Positions 8,490-20,354 are shown, counted from the stretch's first letter. The stretch is DNA of 64,000 nucleotides from Massilia phosphatilytica (GCF_002968015.1 NZ_PUIP01000002.1:62001-126000), one strand, 5' to 3'. Notes: generated by a model from the letters alone, not told the origin. Program-made: numbers and translations.

Positions 8490-10178
8490 CTACCGGCCCT
8501 CATGCACCCACGTCTGGTTGCCGGCAAGGCCCGGTTGTTCGGCGCGCATCGCTGCCAGCAGCGCATCCCGCGGCACGCCCTTGTCGAGCCGCGCGAGCCA
8601 GGCGCGTGCCCACGCGGCGTTGCCGGGGTCCTGTGTGTTCCTTGCCAGTGTATTGAACACCTGGTAGGCGCCGGCGGCATCGCCCAGCCAGGCATGGGCC
8701 AGCGCGGCCGCGCGCGCGAACGCGGCGACGTCGTGCCCATGGCGCCAGGCGTCGATCGCCCGTGTCATGTCCTTGGCGGTCGGGTCGCCCATGAGGCCAA
8801 CGCGGAAGAGTGCGTACGACACCTCGGGCGCTTCGGGCGCCAGGACGGTGGTTTCGGTCAGGACGCGGCTGGCCGTCGCCAGCAGTTCCTGCTTGTCCTG
8901 GCCGGCGCTTTCCGCCAGCTTCGCATGCGCGAGCCCCAACAGATAATGGGGCTCGGGATTATAGGGATCGTTCTCCACGGCGCGCGACAGGTAGCCGATG
9001 GCGTCAGCCGGATTGCCCCAATCGATCCGGGCGCGGCTCAGGGCCATCTGGGCGAGATCGACCGCGGGTGCGCGGGCAGCCGTCACCTTCAAACGCGCCA
9101 GCAGCTTCCTGCCCTCGGCGGGCGCCGGGCAGGCCTTCAGCATGGCATTGTCGAGCAGGAATTCGCCCTCGATCCGGCTCAAGCGGGTGAAATCGATGTG
9201 GGCCCTGGGCAGGTCGGGCACCTCGACCTGGAGCACTTTCATGGACGCCCGCCGGTAACCCTGCATCGTCACATTGAGGTCGAGTCCCGCAAGGCCGAAT
9301 ACGTCGCTGAACGCGTCGGCAGGATCGCCGCCCTCATTGACCAGCTCGAGGTATTTCCCCATCTTGTTGCGGTTGTCCTCGGACGACAGCATGTAGTGCA
9401 CGAGGTTGAAGGAGCGTCCGAGAAATTCCCACTGTGTGTAATAGGCGGGGGTGCCAGCCGCGTGGCGTCCGGACGGCACACGGTCGCGCAACACGTCGTC
9501 GAACGACAGGCGCGGCATCCGGCCGTTGCCGATCTGCTGCAGCAGGTTGTATGACGTACCGGCATCGCGGCCTACGAGCATCTGGTCGTCGGTAAAACGC
9601 AGGCCGCCGAAATACGCGGAAAAGCCGGAAATGAACCATTGGGGCGCGCGGATGCGGGTGTGACGGAACAGGAAGTTCGCGGCATACGTCCAGAGATTCA
9701 GGGAAAGCGTGTCGTCGTCTTCCCCATGAAGCAGCGACGCATTGTCCGACTTCCAACTCTTGCCCATGCCGTAAGTGAACGCCTGCGCCGCCGGTACGCA
9801 ACTGGTGGCCATGGCGACGGCAGCGTCCGCATCCTTGCCAGCCGGCCACCTTCCCTGCCCCTGGAAGTACAGCGTGAGCTTGGGCAGCGTCTCCCGCCCG
9901 TCCAGGAATGGCTTCAGGTAAAGGCGGAGCATGTAGTCGAGCCGCTCCAGGCTGTTGACCAGTTCGATGACCTCGTCCGGATCGTCGTTCGAATACACGA
10001 TCAGGTGCTGGCTCTCGATCCGGAACCATGCCGACGGATCGCGCACGCCTTTGACGACCACCGTGGACGGGTCATGCCTGCCCTTGACGACCACCTTCGC
10101 GGGCTCGTTGCCCGATGCGTGCGCGGGCACGAGTGCCATCGCCGCGAGCAGGGAAACGACGTACTTGTAGTTGGCCAT
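8490..10178 (-). CDS. Exported TPR protein with a degenerate peptidase-MA-like domain
   Basis: 562 aa from the ATG at 10178 (AAAGGCGCGC upstream); an ATG at 10250 is less likely. Signal peptide MANYKYVVSLLAAMALVPAHA. Residues about 50-320 resemble DUF1570/peptidase MA-like proteins: WFRIESQHLIVYSNDD, a LERLDYMLRLYL helix and a gluzincin-like core. The zinc ligands are absent: TYAANFLFRH (164-173) replaces the HExxH helix and QWFISGFSAYF (180-190) replaces W-x-x-E-G-x-A-x-Y-F. Residues about 400-560 contain TPR-like repeats (NPADAIGYLSRAVENDPYNP, then EPHYLLGLAHAKLA). It probably acts as a periplasmic binding or scaffold protein. It lies between the two lyase paralogues on the opposite strand. 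Confidence 0.65.
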   Translation of the reverse strand: MANYKYVVSLLAAMALVPAHASGNEPAKVVVKGRHDPSTVVVKGVRDPSAWFRIESQHLIVYSNDDPDEVIELVNSLERLDYMLRLYLKPFLDGRETLPKLTLYFQGQGRWPAGKDADAAVAMATSCVPAAQAFTYGMGKSWKSDNASLLHGEDDDTLSLNLWTYAANFLFRHTRIRAPQWFISGFSAYFGGLRFTDDQMLVGRDAGTSYNLLQQIGNGRMPRLSFDDVLRDRVPSGRHAAGTPAYYTQWEFLGRSFNLVHYMLSSEDNRNKMGKYLELVNEGGDPADAFSDVFGLAGLDLNVTMQGYRRASMKVLQVEVPDLPRAHIDFTRLSRIEGEFLLDNAMLKACPAPAEGRKLLARLKVTAARAPAVDLAQMALSRARIDWGNPADAIGYLSRAVENDPYNPEPHYLLGLAHAKLAESAGQDKQELLATASRVLTETTVLAPEAPEVSYALFRVGLMGDPTAKDMTRAIDAWRHGHDVAAFARAAALAHAWLGDAAGAYQVFNTLARNTQDPGNAAWARAWLARLDKGVPRDALLAAMRAEQPGLAGNQTWVHEGR

Positions 10179-10384
10179 GCGCGCCTTTCTTTTTTTTGGA
10201 CGGACAGCGAGCGCCAACATAGCAGATGGTCTGCCAGCAGAAATGCGCACATTCCCACCCAGTGAATATGTTTACACACGGCAACATTGTGACTTATACT
10301 AAATTAACGCGAAATTAATGTATCGTACATTTCACATTAATGTCATATTTCCCTCCCCCGCCACAACCCGTCAAAGGAAAGTCC
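10179..10384. promoter_or_regulatory. Divergent promoter region upstream of lyase copy 2
   Basis: 206 bp, AT-rich from about 10260. It holds two direct ATTAATGT repeats 22 bp apart (10314-10321 and 10336-10343) and TTTACACA at about 10270. The spacing of two helical turns suggests a regulator site. The Shine-Dalgarno AAAGGAAA lies at about 10373-10380. Confidence 0.35.
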
Positions 10385-12808
10385 ATGATGTTTCCAAAGT
10401 ACTGTCGCAGCATCGCAGCAATCCTGTTGAGCTCAGCCGTGTTCCCGGCCTGCGGCGGCGAGCAAGCCCGCGTGTTCACGCATCCAGGCACCCCGCTCAC
10501 CGTCTCCGATCTCTCGACACTCAAGACCTATGTCGATCAAGGCAGGCAACCATGGAAGTCTGCCTACGACCAGTTGGCGAACGATGGCAAGGCCAGGCTC
10601 ACCTACGTCATGGCGGGCCCGTTCGCGACCGTGAGCCGCGCCCCCGACGTGAATCTCTGGCCATGGCGCGTCGACATGATGGCAATCTGGAATCTGTCGC
10701 GGATGTGGTATTTCACCGGCAACAAGGACTACGCGAAGAAGGCACACGACATCCTGATCGCCTGGGCCACCACCCAGACCGAGTTCGCGGGCCGCGAGTC
10801 GATGCTCGACCTGGGCGACTACGCCTACATGTTCGTGGGCGGCGCGGACATCCTGCGCGGTACGTGGCCGGATTGGACGGACGCCGACACCGCCACGGTG
10901 AAGGCGTATTTCAATAACGTCCTGATGCCGGCCTCGAATCCCTATGGCGAAAACATGTTCGGCGCCGCCAACAAGGGCGCGCTGGCCCTGAATGCCCTTG
11001 GGTTGATGGCCATCTTCAACGACGATGCCGACACGCTGGACAGGGTCGTTGCCCAGACCCGCACGCTCGCCCACATCGGCCTGCGCAGTTCCAATGACAT
11101 CGGCATGCTCGGCGACTCCCTGCGCGACCAGGGACACGCCCATGGCCAGCTCAAATCGCTGACCATGCTGGCCGAGGCGCTGTGGAAACAAGGTATCGAC
11201 GTCTATTCTGATTTCGACAATCGCCTGCTCGCGGCCGGTGAATATTTCGCGCGGGTGAACGAACTCGCGCCCACGCCCTTTCTCCCGTTCGGCACCACCG
11301 ATGCCTACTACATCGCCGACAACACGAACCGCGGCTGGGGCGGCGGGAACATCGCGCTCAACCAGATCCATGGCGCCTACGTCGTGCGCAAGGGCATGCA
11401 GGCCCCCTACATCGCGCAGCGACGCCAGTGGATGCCGGTGGACAGCGGCAGCTTCATGTTCCTGAAGGACGTCGACACCTCGACGGCGACGCCTCCGCCG
11501 CCACTCGCCATTCCCGCGACCAGCTCGATCACGGCAGGCCTGGCCGATATCGACATCGGCGGCGCCGCCCCGGCCGGCTCGGCCACCTACGCCAACGGCA
11601 AATGGACCGTGAAAGGCGGAGGCGCCGAGATCTGGGCTACGAACGACAGTTGCCACTTCGCCTACCAGGCGCTCACCGGCGACGGCGTCATCATCGCGAA
11701 AGTGGAGTCGGTCCAGAACACCAGCCCGTCCGCGAAAGCAGGCGTCATGATGCGCACGAGCCTGGCCCAGGGCGCGCCGCGCGCCTGGATGGCCATCACC
11801 AACCGGGTGCAGGCCGAGCAGAACATGCAGAATCTCGCCGTGTACGGCGGCAACAACTATGGAAACAAGGTCCTTCCCATCGCGAGCTCCACCCCCTCGT
11901 ACTGGGTCAAGCTCGAACGCATCGGCAACATGATCACCGGCTACCTGTCGCCCGATGGCACCAACTGGGCCGCCACCGACGTCGGCCGCATCGACGGCCC
12001 GCTTCCCGACACGATCTACGCCGGCCTGGTGGTCGCCTCGGTCGCCAACGGCACGCTGAACACCTCCACCTTCAGCAACGTCCGGATCACGGGCGGCGAC
12101 GGTGGCGCGCCGACCGCCATCCCCGCCGCGCCGGCGACGCTGCTGGCCGAGCCGGGCGATGGCGTCGTCCCGCTGCGCTGGCAGCAGTCCTTCGGTGCCA
12201 CCGGCTATGCGGTGCTCCGCGCCACGTCCAGCGGCGGCCCCTACACGACCATCGCGGCTGACGTCACGGGCGGCAGCTACACGGACACCACGGTGACCAA
12301 CGGCACGACGTACTACTACACCGTCACGGCGACGAACGCCGCCGGCACGAGCACCAACTCTCCCGAAGGCAGTGCCACGCCCGTGCACCCGCTCGTGAAC
12401 GTCGCCACCGGCGGCGCGCCCAACGACAGTGCGAACAACCCGGCCAACGCCAGGAACGCCTTCGACCGGAACTCGGGGTCGTACTGGTTCTACAAGGGCG
12501 TGATGGGATGGCTGCAGTATGACCTCGGCCACACGGAGACCGTCCAGCGCTACACGGTCATCAGTTCCACCGACCTGGTCCCGCGCGATCCGAAGGACTG
12601 GCAGTTCCAGGGCTCCAACGACGGTGTCACCTGGACGACGCTCGACACGCAAAGCGGCCAGGCGTTCGCCAATCGCTTGCAGCAGAACAGCTACACGGTT
12701 GCGAGCCCGGGCGCCTATCGGTGGTACCGGCTGAACATCACGTCCAATAACGGCGACAGCACCTTTACGACGCTGTCCGAAATCGGGCTGTACGCTGCCA
12801 AGCCCTAA
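10385..12808 (+). CDS. Secreted multidomain polysaccharide lyase-like protein (copy 2)
   Basis: 807 aa from the ATG at 10385, preceded by AAAGGAAA; the in-frame ATG at 10340 adds a proline-rich stretch unlike a signal peptide. Domain order matches copy 1: signal sequence, PL5/alginate-lyase-like alpha/alpha domain (about 25-365), beta-sandwich (about 375-580), fibronectin III, F5/8 type C. Long blocks are identical in protein and nearly so in DNA, for example ATVSRAPDVNLWPWR and GENMFGAANKGALALNALGL. Differences cluster in the signal peptide and scattered surface positions. The leader ends FPAC-GG, so lipoprotein processing is conceivable though the lipobox is poor. A strong terminator follows. 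Confidence 0.8.
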   Translation: MMFPKYCRSIAAILLSSAVFPACGGEQARVFTHPGTPLTVSDLSTLKTYVDQGRQPWKSAYDQLANDGKARLTYVMAGPFATVSRAPDVNLWPWRVDMMAIWNLSRMWYFTGNKDYAKKAHDILIAWATTQTEFAGRESMLDLGDYAYMFVGGADILRGTWPDWTDADTATVKAYFNNVLMPASNPYGENMFGAANKGALALNALGLMAIFNDDADTLDRVVAQTRTLAHIGLRSSNDIGMLGDSLRDQGHAHGQLKSLTMLAEALWKQGIDVYSDFDNRLLAAGEYFARVNELAPTPFLPFGTTDAYYIADNTNRGWGGGNIALNQIHGAYVVRKGMQAPYIAQRRQWMPVDSGSFMFLKDVDTSTATPPPPLAIPATSSITAGLADIDIGGAAPAGSATYANGKWTVKGGGAEIWATNDSCHFAYQALTGDGVIIAKVESVQNTSPSAKAGVMMRTSLAQGAPRAWMAITNRVQAEQNMQNLAVYGGNNYGNKVLPIASSTPSYWVKLERIGNMITGYLSPDGTNWAATDVGRIDGPLPDTIYAGLVVASVANGTLNTSTFSNVRITGGDGGAPTAIPAAPATLLAEPGDGVVPLRWQQSFGATGYAVLRATSSGGPYTTIAADVTGGSYTDTTVTNGTTYYYTVTATNAAGTSTNSPEGSATPVHPLVNVATGGAPNDSANNPANARNAFDRNSGSYWFYKGVMGWLQYDLGHTETVQRYTVISSTDLVPRDPKDWQFQGSNDGVTWTTLDTQSGQAFANRLQQNSYTVASPGAYRWYRLNITSNNGDSTFTTLSEIGLYAAKP

Positions 12809-12823
12809 CGGTTCGATCGGCGT

Positions 12824-12857
12824 AAAAAACCGGGGCACGCGTGCCCCGGTTTTTTTA
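12824..12857. terminator. Strong Rho-independent terminator after lyase copy 2
   Basis: AAACCGGGGCAC / GTGCCCCGGTTT form a 12-bp stem flanked by A and T runs, so it works in both directions. It also sits at the 3' end of the leftward gene remnant at 12856-12910. Confidence 0.9.
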
Positions 12858-12910
12858 TGGCTTCACGAACTTGAGCGTCATGCGGTCGCTCTCGCCGATC
12901 GCCCGGTATG
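12856..12910 (-). pseudogene. Possible 3' end remnant of an unidentified gene
   Basis: On the minus strand the frame ends ...YRAIGESDRMTLKFVKP-stop, with GC in nearly every third codon position, as in real coding DNA here, and a terminator directly after it. Reading back, coding character is lost near 12910 where the DNA turns AT-rich; the frame reaches a stop just above 12957 with no start codon. It therefore looks like the surviving C-terminal about 18 codons of a deleted gene. The family is not recognised and chance cannot be excluded. Confidence 0.4.
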
Positions 12911-13028
12911 GCAGTAAATTAATTGGCAAAGATACTACCAGTTGATAGCAATATTTGTGCTACTCTGATTTCACTTCATTGCCTATCGCGTGAAGTAATC
13001 GTTTCCTACACATTGCCAAAGGAAAAAA

Positions 13029-14057
13029 ATGAAAAAGAAATGGATCGTCGTACCGTGTTTGCTGCTGTCCACGATCGGCGCCTATGCCGCCACGCCCGAG
13101 CCGCAGCCCAGGATTGCTGTCGACAGCGCGATGCGCGTGCAAGCGATCGATACGCTCGTGGCAAAGCTGAACGATCACTATGTCTTTCCCGACAAGGCCA
13201 AGCAGATCGAAGCGGTCCTGCGCCAGCGCCAGCGCGAGGGCAAGTACGATGGGATAACGGATGGCGAACAGCTGGCACAACAGCTCACGGACGATCTTGC
13301 CGGCGTCGTTCATGACAAGCACCTGATGGTGGGATTCGACCCCGGGCTGGTGCCGCCCGACCGTGAAGTCGGGCCGCGTCCCACGTCGCTGGCCGAGTGG
13401 GAACGGATCGTCCCCCCCGATGTGCGCGACCGGATTCTCGCGTCGAACCTTGGCGTGGAAAAAGTCGATCACCTGGGCCCCAGGATCGGCTACCTCGACA
13501 TTTCCGGCTTCCCGCCGCCTTTCCTTGTGGCCGGAAAATATGCGGCAACGATGGACAAGCTCGCCGACACCGACGGTCTCATCGTCGACCTGCGCAACAA
13601 CCACGGCGGCACGCCAGACGGGGTGGCTTTGCTGGTCAGCTATTTCGTCGATGAGCGTACGCGCGTCAACGACATCTGGGACCGCGATACGGGCGTCGCC
13701 ACGCAGCATTGGACGGTCGACAAACTGGACGGCAAGCGCTATGGCGGCAAGAAGCCGGTCCTGATCCTGACAGGCCCGGGCACGATGTCGGCCGGCGAAG
13801 ACTTCGCCTATACGATGCAGGCACTGAAACGCGCCACGTTGATCGGCGAGCGGACCTGGGGCGGTGCCCACCCCACGCGTCCCTTCCGCCTTGGCGACCA
13901 TTTATTCGCCGTGGTACCGGGTGCGCGCACCATCAGTCCGATTACCCATACCAACTGGGAGGGCGTGGGCGTCGTACCGGATGTCGCAGCGACGCCGGAC
14001 AAGGCGCTCGAGATGGCGAAGGACATGCTGCAACGCCGGCTGCACGGAACGAACTGA
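13029..14057 (+). CDS. Exported S41 family (tail-specific/IRBP-like) serine peptidase
   Basis: 342 aa. Signal peptide MKKKWIVVPCLLLSTIGAYA. An N-terminal helical domain (about 30-120) of the IRBP/S41 type is followed by the catalytic domain with DLRNNHGG (187-194) and the nucleophile S254 in GTMSAGEDF, then GERTWGGAHP. There is no PDZ domain. AAAGGA precedes the ATG. Members of this S41 branch are often annotated as interphotoreceptor-retinoid-binding-type peptidases; substrates are unknown. A diverged paralogue with a membrane anchor instead of a signal peptide lies at 40997-42109. Confidence 0.85.
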   Translation: MKKKWIVVPCLLLSTIGAYAATPEPQPRIAVDSAMRVQAIDTLVAKLNDHYVFPDKAKQIEAVLRQRQREGKYDGITDGEQLAQQLTDDLAGVVHDKHLMVGFDPGLVPPDREVGPRPTSLAEWERIVPPDVRDRILASNLGVEKVDHLGPRIGYLDISGFPPPFLVAGKYAATMDKLADTDGLIVDLRNNHGGTPDGVALLVSYFVDERTRVNDIWDRDTGVATQHWTVDKLDGKRYGGKKPVLILTGPGTMSAGEDFAYTMQALKRATLIGERTWGGAHPTRPFRLGDHLFAVVPGARTISPITHTNWEGVGVVPDVAATPDKALEMAKDMLQRRLHGTN

Positions 14058-14073
14058 CCGTGGATTCGGAATG

Positions 14074-14105
14074 AAAAAACCGGGACACATGGTCCCGGTT
14101 TTTTT
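14074..14105. terminator. Bidirectional terminator between the S41 gene and lpdA
   Basis: AAAAAACCGGGAC-acatg-GTCCCGGTTTTTT stem-loop lies between two convergent genes, with A-run and T-run on opposite sides, so it can end both transcripts. Confidence 0.9.
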
Positions 14106-14125
14106 ACGACGTACAGCGCCTTACA

Positions 14126-15934
14126 TCAACGCTTGCGCGGCGGCGGCAGGTCGGTGCAGACGCCTTCGTAGGCCTCTGCCGCCATGCCGATCGATTCGCC
14201 CAGCGTCGGGTGCGGGTGGATCGTCTTGCCGATGTCCACGCCGTCCGCGCCCATCTCGATGGCCAGCGCGACTTCGCCGATCATGTCGCCGGCGCTCGTG
14301 CCGACGATCGTGCCGCCGATGATGCGGTGCGTCTCGGCGTCGAACAGCAGCTTCGTGAAGCCTTCCGAGCGGCCGTTGGCGACGGCGCGGCCCGATGCGG
14401 CCCACGGGAAGTGGCCCTTCTCGATCTTGATGCCCTTGGCTTTCGCTTCGTCTTCCGTCAGGCCGACCCATGCCACTTCCGGATCGGTGTACGCGACCGA
14501 CGGGATCACCTTGGCATCGAAGAAGGCCTTCTCGCCGTGCGCGGCTTCCGCGGCGACGTGGGCTTCATGCACGGCCTTGTGTGCCAGCATCGGCTGGCCC
14601 ACCAGGTCGCCGATGGCGAAGATGTGCGGCACGTTCGTGCGCATCTGGCCGTCGACCGGGATGAAGCCGCGGTCGGTGACGGCCACGCCGGCCGCTTCCG
14701 CGCCGATCTTCTTGCCGTTCGGGCTGCGGCCCACGGCCACCAGCACGAGGTCGTAGACCTGCGCTTCCGGTGCCGGCTGGCCCGCTTCCGCGGCTTCGAA
14801 AGACACCTTGATCCCTTCCGGCAGCGCTTCCACGCCGACGGTCTTGGTCTTCAACATGATGTTGTCGAAGCGGGCCGCGTTGAACTTCTGCCAGACCTTG
14901 ACGGCCTCGCGGTCCGCGCCCTGCATCAGGCCATCCATCATCTCGACGACGTCGATGCGCGCACCCAGCGTCGAGTACACGGTCGCCATTTCCAGGCCGA
15001 TGATGCCGCCGCCGATGACGAGCATGCGCTTCGGCACCTGGCGCAGTTCCAGCGCGCCGGTGGAGTCCACGATGCGCGGGTCTTCCGGCACGAACGGCAG
15101 TTTTACGACGGCCGAACCGGCCGCGATGATCGCCTTCTGGAACGCGACGACCTTCTTCGCGCCATCCGGACCGGTCACTTCGATGTGGTTCGGGCTCAGG
15201 AATTTACCGACGCCCTGCACGACATTGACCTTGCGCGCCTTGGCCATGCCGGCCAGGCCGCCCGTCATCGTCTTGATGACCTTGTCCTTGTACGCGCGCA
15301 GCTTGTCGATGTCGACGTCCGGCTTGGCGAACGACACGCCGAGATCGGCCATGTGCGCCGTCTCGTCCATGATGTGCGCCACGTGCAGCAGCGCCTTGGA
15401 CGGGATGCAGCCCACGTTCAGGCACACGCCGCCCAGGGTCGCGTACTTCTCGACGAGGACGGTGTTCATGCCCAGGTCGGCCGAGCGGAACGCGGCGGAA
15501 TAGCCGCCGGGGCCTGCGCCGAGGACCATCATCTCGCATTCGACGTCGACCGGGCCGGTGTAGCTGGACGCGTTCGGGATCGGTGCGGCCGGTGCGGCCG
15601 GCGCAGCGGCGGGTGCCGGTGCTGCGGCAGGCGCGGGAGCGGCAGGTGCCGCAGCCGGAGCCGGAGCGGCAGCAGGTGCGGCGCCAGCGCCCGCGCCCGC
15701 GTCGTCGACGGTCAGCAGCAGCGAGCCTTCGCTCACCTTGTCGCCGACCTTGACCTTCAGTTCCTGCACGACGCCGGCGTGGGTCGACGGGATCTCCATG
15801 CTGGCCTTGTCCGATTCGACAGTGACCAGCGACTGGTCGACCTTGATGGTGTCGCCGGGCTTGACCATCAGCTCGATGATTTCGACTTCCTTGAAATCGC
15901 CGATATTCGGGACTTTGACTTCAACGGTGCTCAT
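14126..15934 (-). CDS. lpdA: Dihydrolipoyl dehydrogenase (E3) with N-terminal lipoyl domain
   Basis: 602 aa. Lipoyl domain 1-78 with lipoylation lysine K43 in [11 protein letters not shown]. An Ala/Pro/Gly linker (about 80-125) follows. The E3 core has FAD motif GAGPGGYSAAFR (139-150), redox disulfide C171/C176 in GGVCLNVGCIPS, NAD motif VIGGGIIGLEMA and the C-terminal HPHPTLGES with the catalytic His. It reoxidises dihydrolipoamide on E2 using NAD+. An E3 carrying a lipoyl domain is known in Neisseria and several Burkholderiales. It is last in the aceE-aceF-lpdA operon, 9 nt after aceF, and ends at a strong terminator. Its lipoyl domain is almost identical to that of AceF. Confidence 0.97.
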   Translation of the reverse strand: MSTVEVKVPNIGDFKEVEIIELMVKPGDTIKVDQSLVTVESDKASMEIPSTHAGVVQELKVKVGDKVSEGSLLLTVDDAGAGAGAAPAAAPAPAAAPAAPAPAAAPAPAAAPAAPAAPIPNASSYTGPVDVECEMMVLGAGPGGYSAAFRSADLGMNTVLVEKYATLGGVCLNVGCIPSKALLHVAHIMDETAHMADLGVSFAKPDVDIDKLRAYKDKVIKTMTGGLAGMAKARKVNVVQGVGKFLSPNHIEVTGPDGAKKVVAFQKAIIAAGSAVVKLPFVPEDPRIVDSTGALELRQVPKRMLVIGGGIIGLEMATVYSTLGARIDVVEMMDGLMQGADREAVKVWQKFNAARFDNIMLKTKTVGVEALPEGIKVSFEAAEAGQPAPEAQVYDLVLVAVGRSPNGKKIGAEAAGVAVTDRGFIPVDGQMRTNVPHIFAIGDLVGQPMLAHKAVHEAHVAAEAAHGEKAFFDAKVIPSVAYTDPEVAWVGLTEDEAKAKGIKIEKGHFPWAASGRAVANGRSEGFTKLLFDAETHRIIGGTIVGTSAGDMIGEVALAIEMGADGVDIGKTIHPHPTLGESIGMAAEAYEGVCTDLPPPRKR

Positions 15935-15943
15935 GGGCTCTCC

Positions 15944-17275
15944 TTACAGCAGCGTCTTGCGCAGGTCGGCCAGGACATCGGCCAGGTAGGTCGTGAAGCG
16001 GGCGCCGGCGGCACCGTCGATCACGCGGTGATCGAACGACAGCGACAGCGGCAGCATCAGACGCGGCTGGAAGGCTTTACCATCCCACACCGGCTTCATC
16101 GAGGACTTGGACAGGCCCAGGATCGCGACTTCCGGCGCGTTGATGATCGGGGTGAACGCGGTACCGCCCAGGCCACCCAGCGACGAGATCGTGAAGGTCG
16201 CGCCCTGCATGTTGGCCGGCGACAGCTTGCCTTCGCGCGCCTGTGCGGACAGCTCGCCCATTTCGGTGGCGATCTGCGACACGGACTTCTTGTCGGCGTC
16301 CTTGATGACCGGGACGACCAGGCCGTTCGGCGTGTCGGCCGCGAAGCCGATGTTGTAGTACTTCTTGAGGATCAGCTGGCCGTTGGCTTCGTCGAGCGAC
16401 GCGTTAAAGTTCGGGAACTTCTTCAGCGCGGCGACGGAGGCCTTGATCACGAATGCCAGCATGGTCAGCTTGACCGGCGACTTGGCCTTGGCATACGCGG
16501 CGTTCGATTCGACGCGCAGGTCTTCCAGGTCGGTCACGTCGGCTTCTTCGAACTGCGTGACGTGCGGGATCATGACCCAGTTGCGGTGCAGGTTCGGGCC
16601 GGAGATCTTCTTGATGCGCGACAGCGGCTGCGCTTCGGTCTCGCCGAACTTGGAGAAGTCCAACGATGGCCACGGCAGCAGGTTCAGGCCTGCGCCACCA
16701 CCGGCTGCGGCCGGGGCGGCCGTCGGGCCTGCGGCCAGCGCCGACTTGACGAAGCCCTGCACGTCTTCCTGGGTGATGCGGCCCTTCGGACCGGAACCCT
16801 TCACCTTGTTCAGGTCGACGCCCAGTTCGCGTGCGAACTTGCGCACGGACGGCGAGGCGTGGGCCGATGCGAAGCTCGCGGCAGGCGCGGCGGCGGCCGG
16901 TGCTGCGGCAGGTGCCGGAGCCGGTGCTGCGGCCGGAGCCGGTGCCGGTGCGGGCGCTGCAGCCGGTGCCGGTGCCGGGGCGGCGGCTGCCGGAGCCGGG
17001 GCTTCAGCAGCCGGTGCCGGAGCAGCGGCGCCGCCGGCAGCTTCCTCGAGCAGCAGCACGAGCGAGCCTTCGCCGACCTTGTCGCCGACCTTGACCTTGA
17101 GTTCCTTCACGACGCCCGCATGGGTCGACGGGATTTCCATGCTGGCCTTGTCCGACTCGACCGTGATCAAGGACTGGTCGACCTTGATCGTGTCGCCCGG
17201 CTTGACCATCAGCTCGATGATTTCGACTTCCTTGAAGTCACCGATGTCGGGGACTTTGACTTCCACAATGCTCAT
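15944..17275 (-). CDS. aceF: Dihydrolipoamide acetyltransferase, E2 of pyruvate dehydrogenase
   Basis: 443 aa. A single lipoyl domain (1-78, K43) is followed by a long Ala/Pro linker (about 80-135), the peripheral subunit-binding domain ([15 protein letters not shown] onward) and the catalytic domain ending in [16 protein letters not shown] with catalytic H416 and the DxxxG motif. It transfers the acetyl group from lipoamide to CoA and forms the core of the complex. E. coli AceF has three lipoyl domains and many betaproteobacteria two; here one is in E2 and another is carried by E3. It sits between aceE and lpdA in one operon. Confidence 0.96.
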   Translation of the reverse strand: MSIVEVKVPDIGDFKEVEIIELMVKPGDTIKVDQSLITVESDKASMEIPSTHAGVVKELKVKVGDKVGEGSLVLLLEEAAGGAAAPAPAAEAPAPAAAAPAPAPAAAPAPAPAPAAAPAPAPAAAPAAAAPAASFASAHASPSVRKFARELGVDLNKVKGSGPKGRITQEDVQGFVKSALAAGPTAAPAAAGGGAGLNLLPWPSLDFSKFGETEAQPLSRIKKISGPNLHRNWVMIPHVTQFEEADVTDLEDLRVESNAAYAKAKSPVKLTMLAFVIKASVAALKKFPNFNASLDEANGQLILKKYYNIGFAADTPNGLVVPVIKDADKKSVSQIATEMGELSAQAREGKLSPANMQGATFTISSLGGLGGTAFTPIINAPEVAILGLSKSSMKPVWDGKAFQPRLMLPLSLSFDHRVIDGAAGARFTTYLADVLADLRKTLL

Positions 17276-17313
17276 AGTGTGTTAGCTCCGTATTATTGTC
17301 AGCTCAATCATAC

Positions 17314-17350
17314 GTTGCCCCCGCCCGGATGGCTATCCGGCGGGGGCAAC
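17314..17350 (-). other. Stem-loop in the aceE-aceF intergenic region
   Basis: GTTGCCCCCGCC (17314-17325) pairs with GGCGGGGGCAAC (17339-17350), extended by a bulged GGAT/ATCC. It lies 12 nt after the aceE stop and about 40 nt before the aceF start. No T-run follows, so full termination is unlikely. It could set the aceE:aceF ratio through partial termination or mRNA end protection. Confidence 0.6.
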
Positions 17351-17362
17351 GGGCTTAGAGCA

Positions 17363-20059
<2,697 letters not shown>

Positions 20060-20354
20060 TTGCTACGTCTCCTTGAGTGTGGTGCCCCACCCGATCCCGT
20101 TTATCCCGGACGTTTGGTGGCGAAAAGACTATCCCTTGAATAAAGCGTGTCGATTCTACCAGTGGAGCACGCAATTTTCAAAATATGATATTCGATTTCA
20201 TAATGTGAGATGAGAGCCATGTGAGGTGCATGAAATGTGGGTTCTGCCCGACACAGGCACGTCGATAAATATGACAACGAACGCCGCCGGGCGGCGCGCG
20301 ATACCGCCGCAGGCGCTTATAATTTCGTTTTTGTCCAGCACACGAGTCCCCGCC
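20060..20354. promoter_or_regulatory. Divergent promoter region of aceE and folD
   Basis: 295 bp without a gene. It has an AT-rich block (about 20170-20215) suited to the leftward aceE promoter, and a TATAAT hexamer at 20318-20323 placed for folD. No clear -35 is seen for folD, and no known PdhR-type operator is recognised. Confidence 0.45.

Noticed and set aside
10433..12838. Leftward 801-codon frame across lyase copy 2
   Set aside because: Arg/Gly/Val-rich shadow of the lyase gene; the matching shadow over copy 1 is broken, as expected for noncoding frames.
16860..17040. Ala/Pro/Gly repeat in aceF as a possible tandem DNA repeat or CRISPR
   Set aside because: It encodes the flexible linker after the lipoyl domain; units are irregular and in frame, with no spacer structure.
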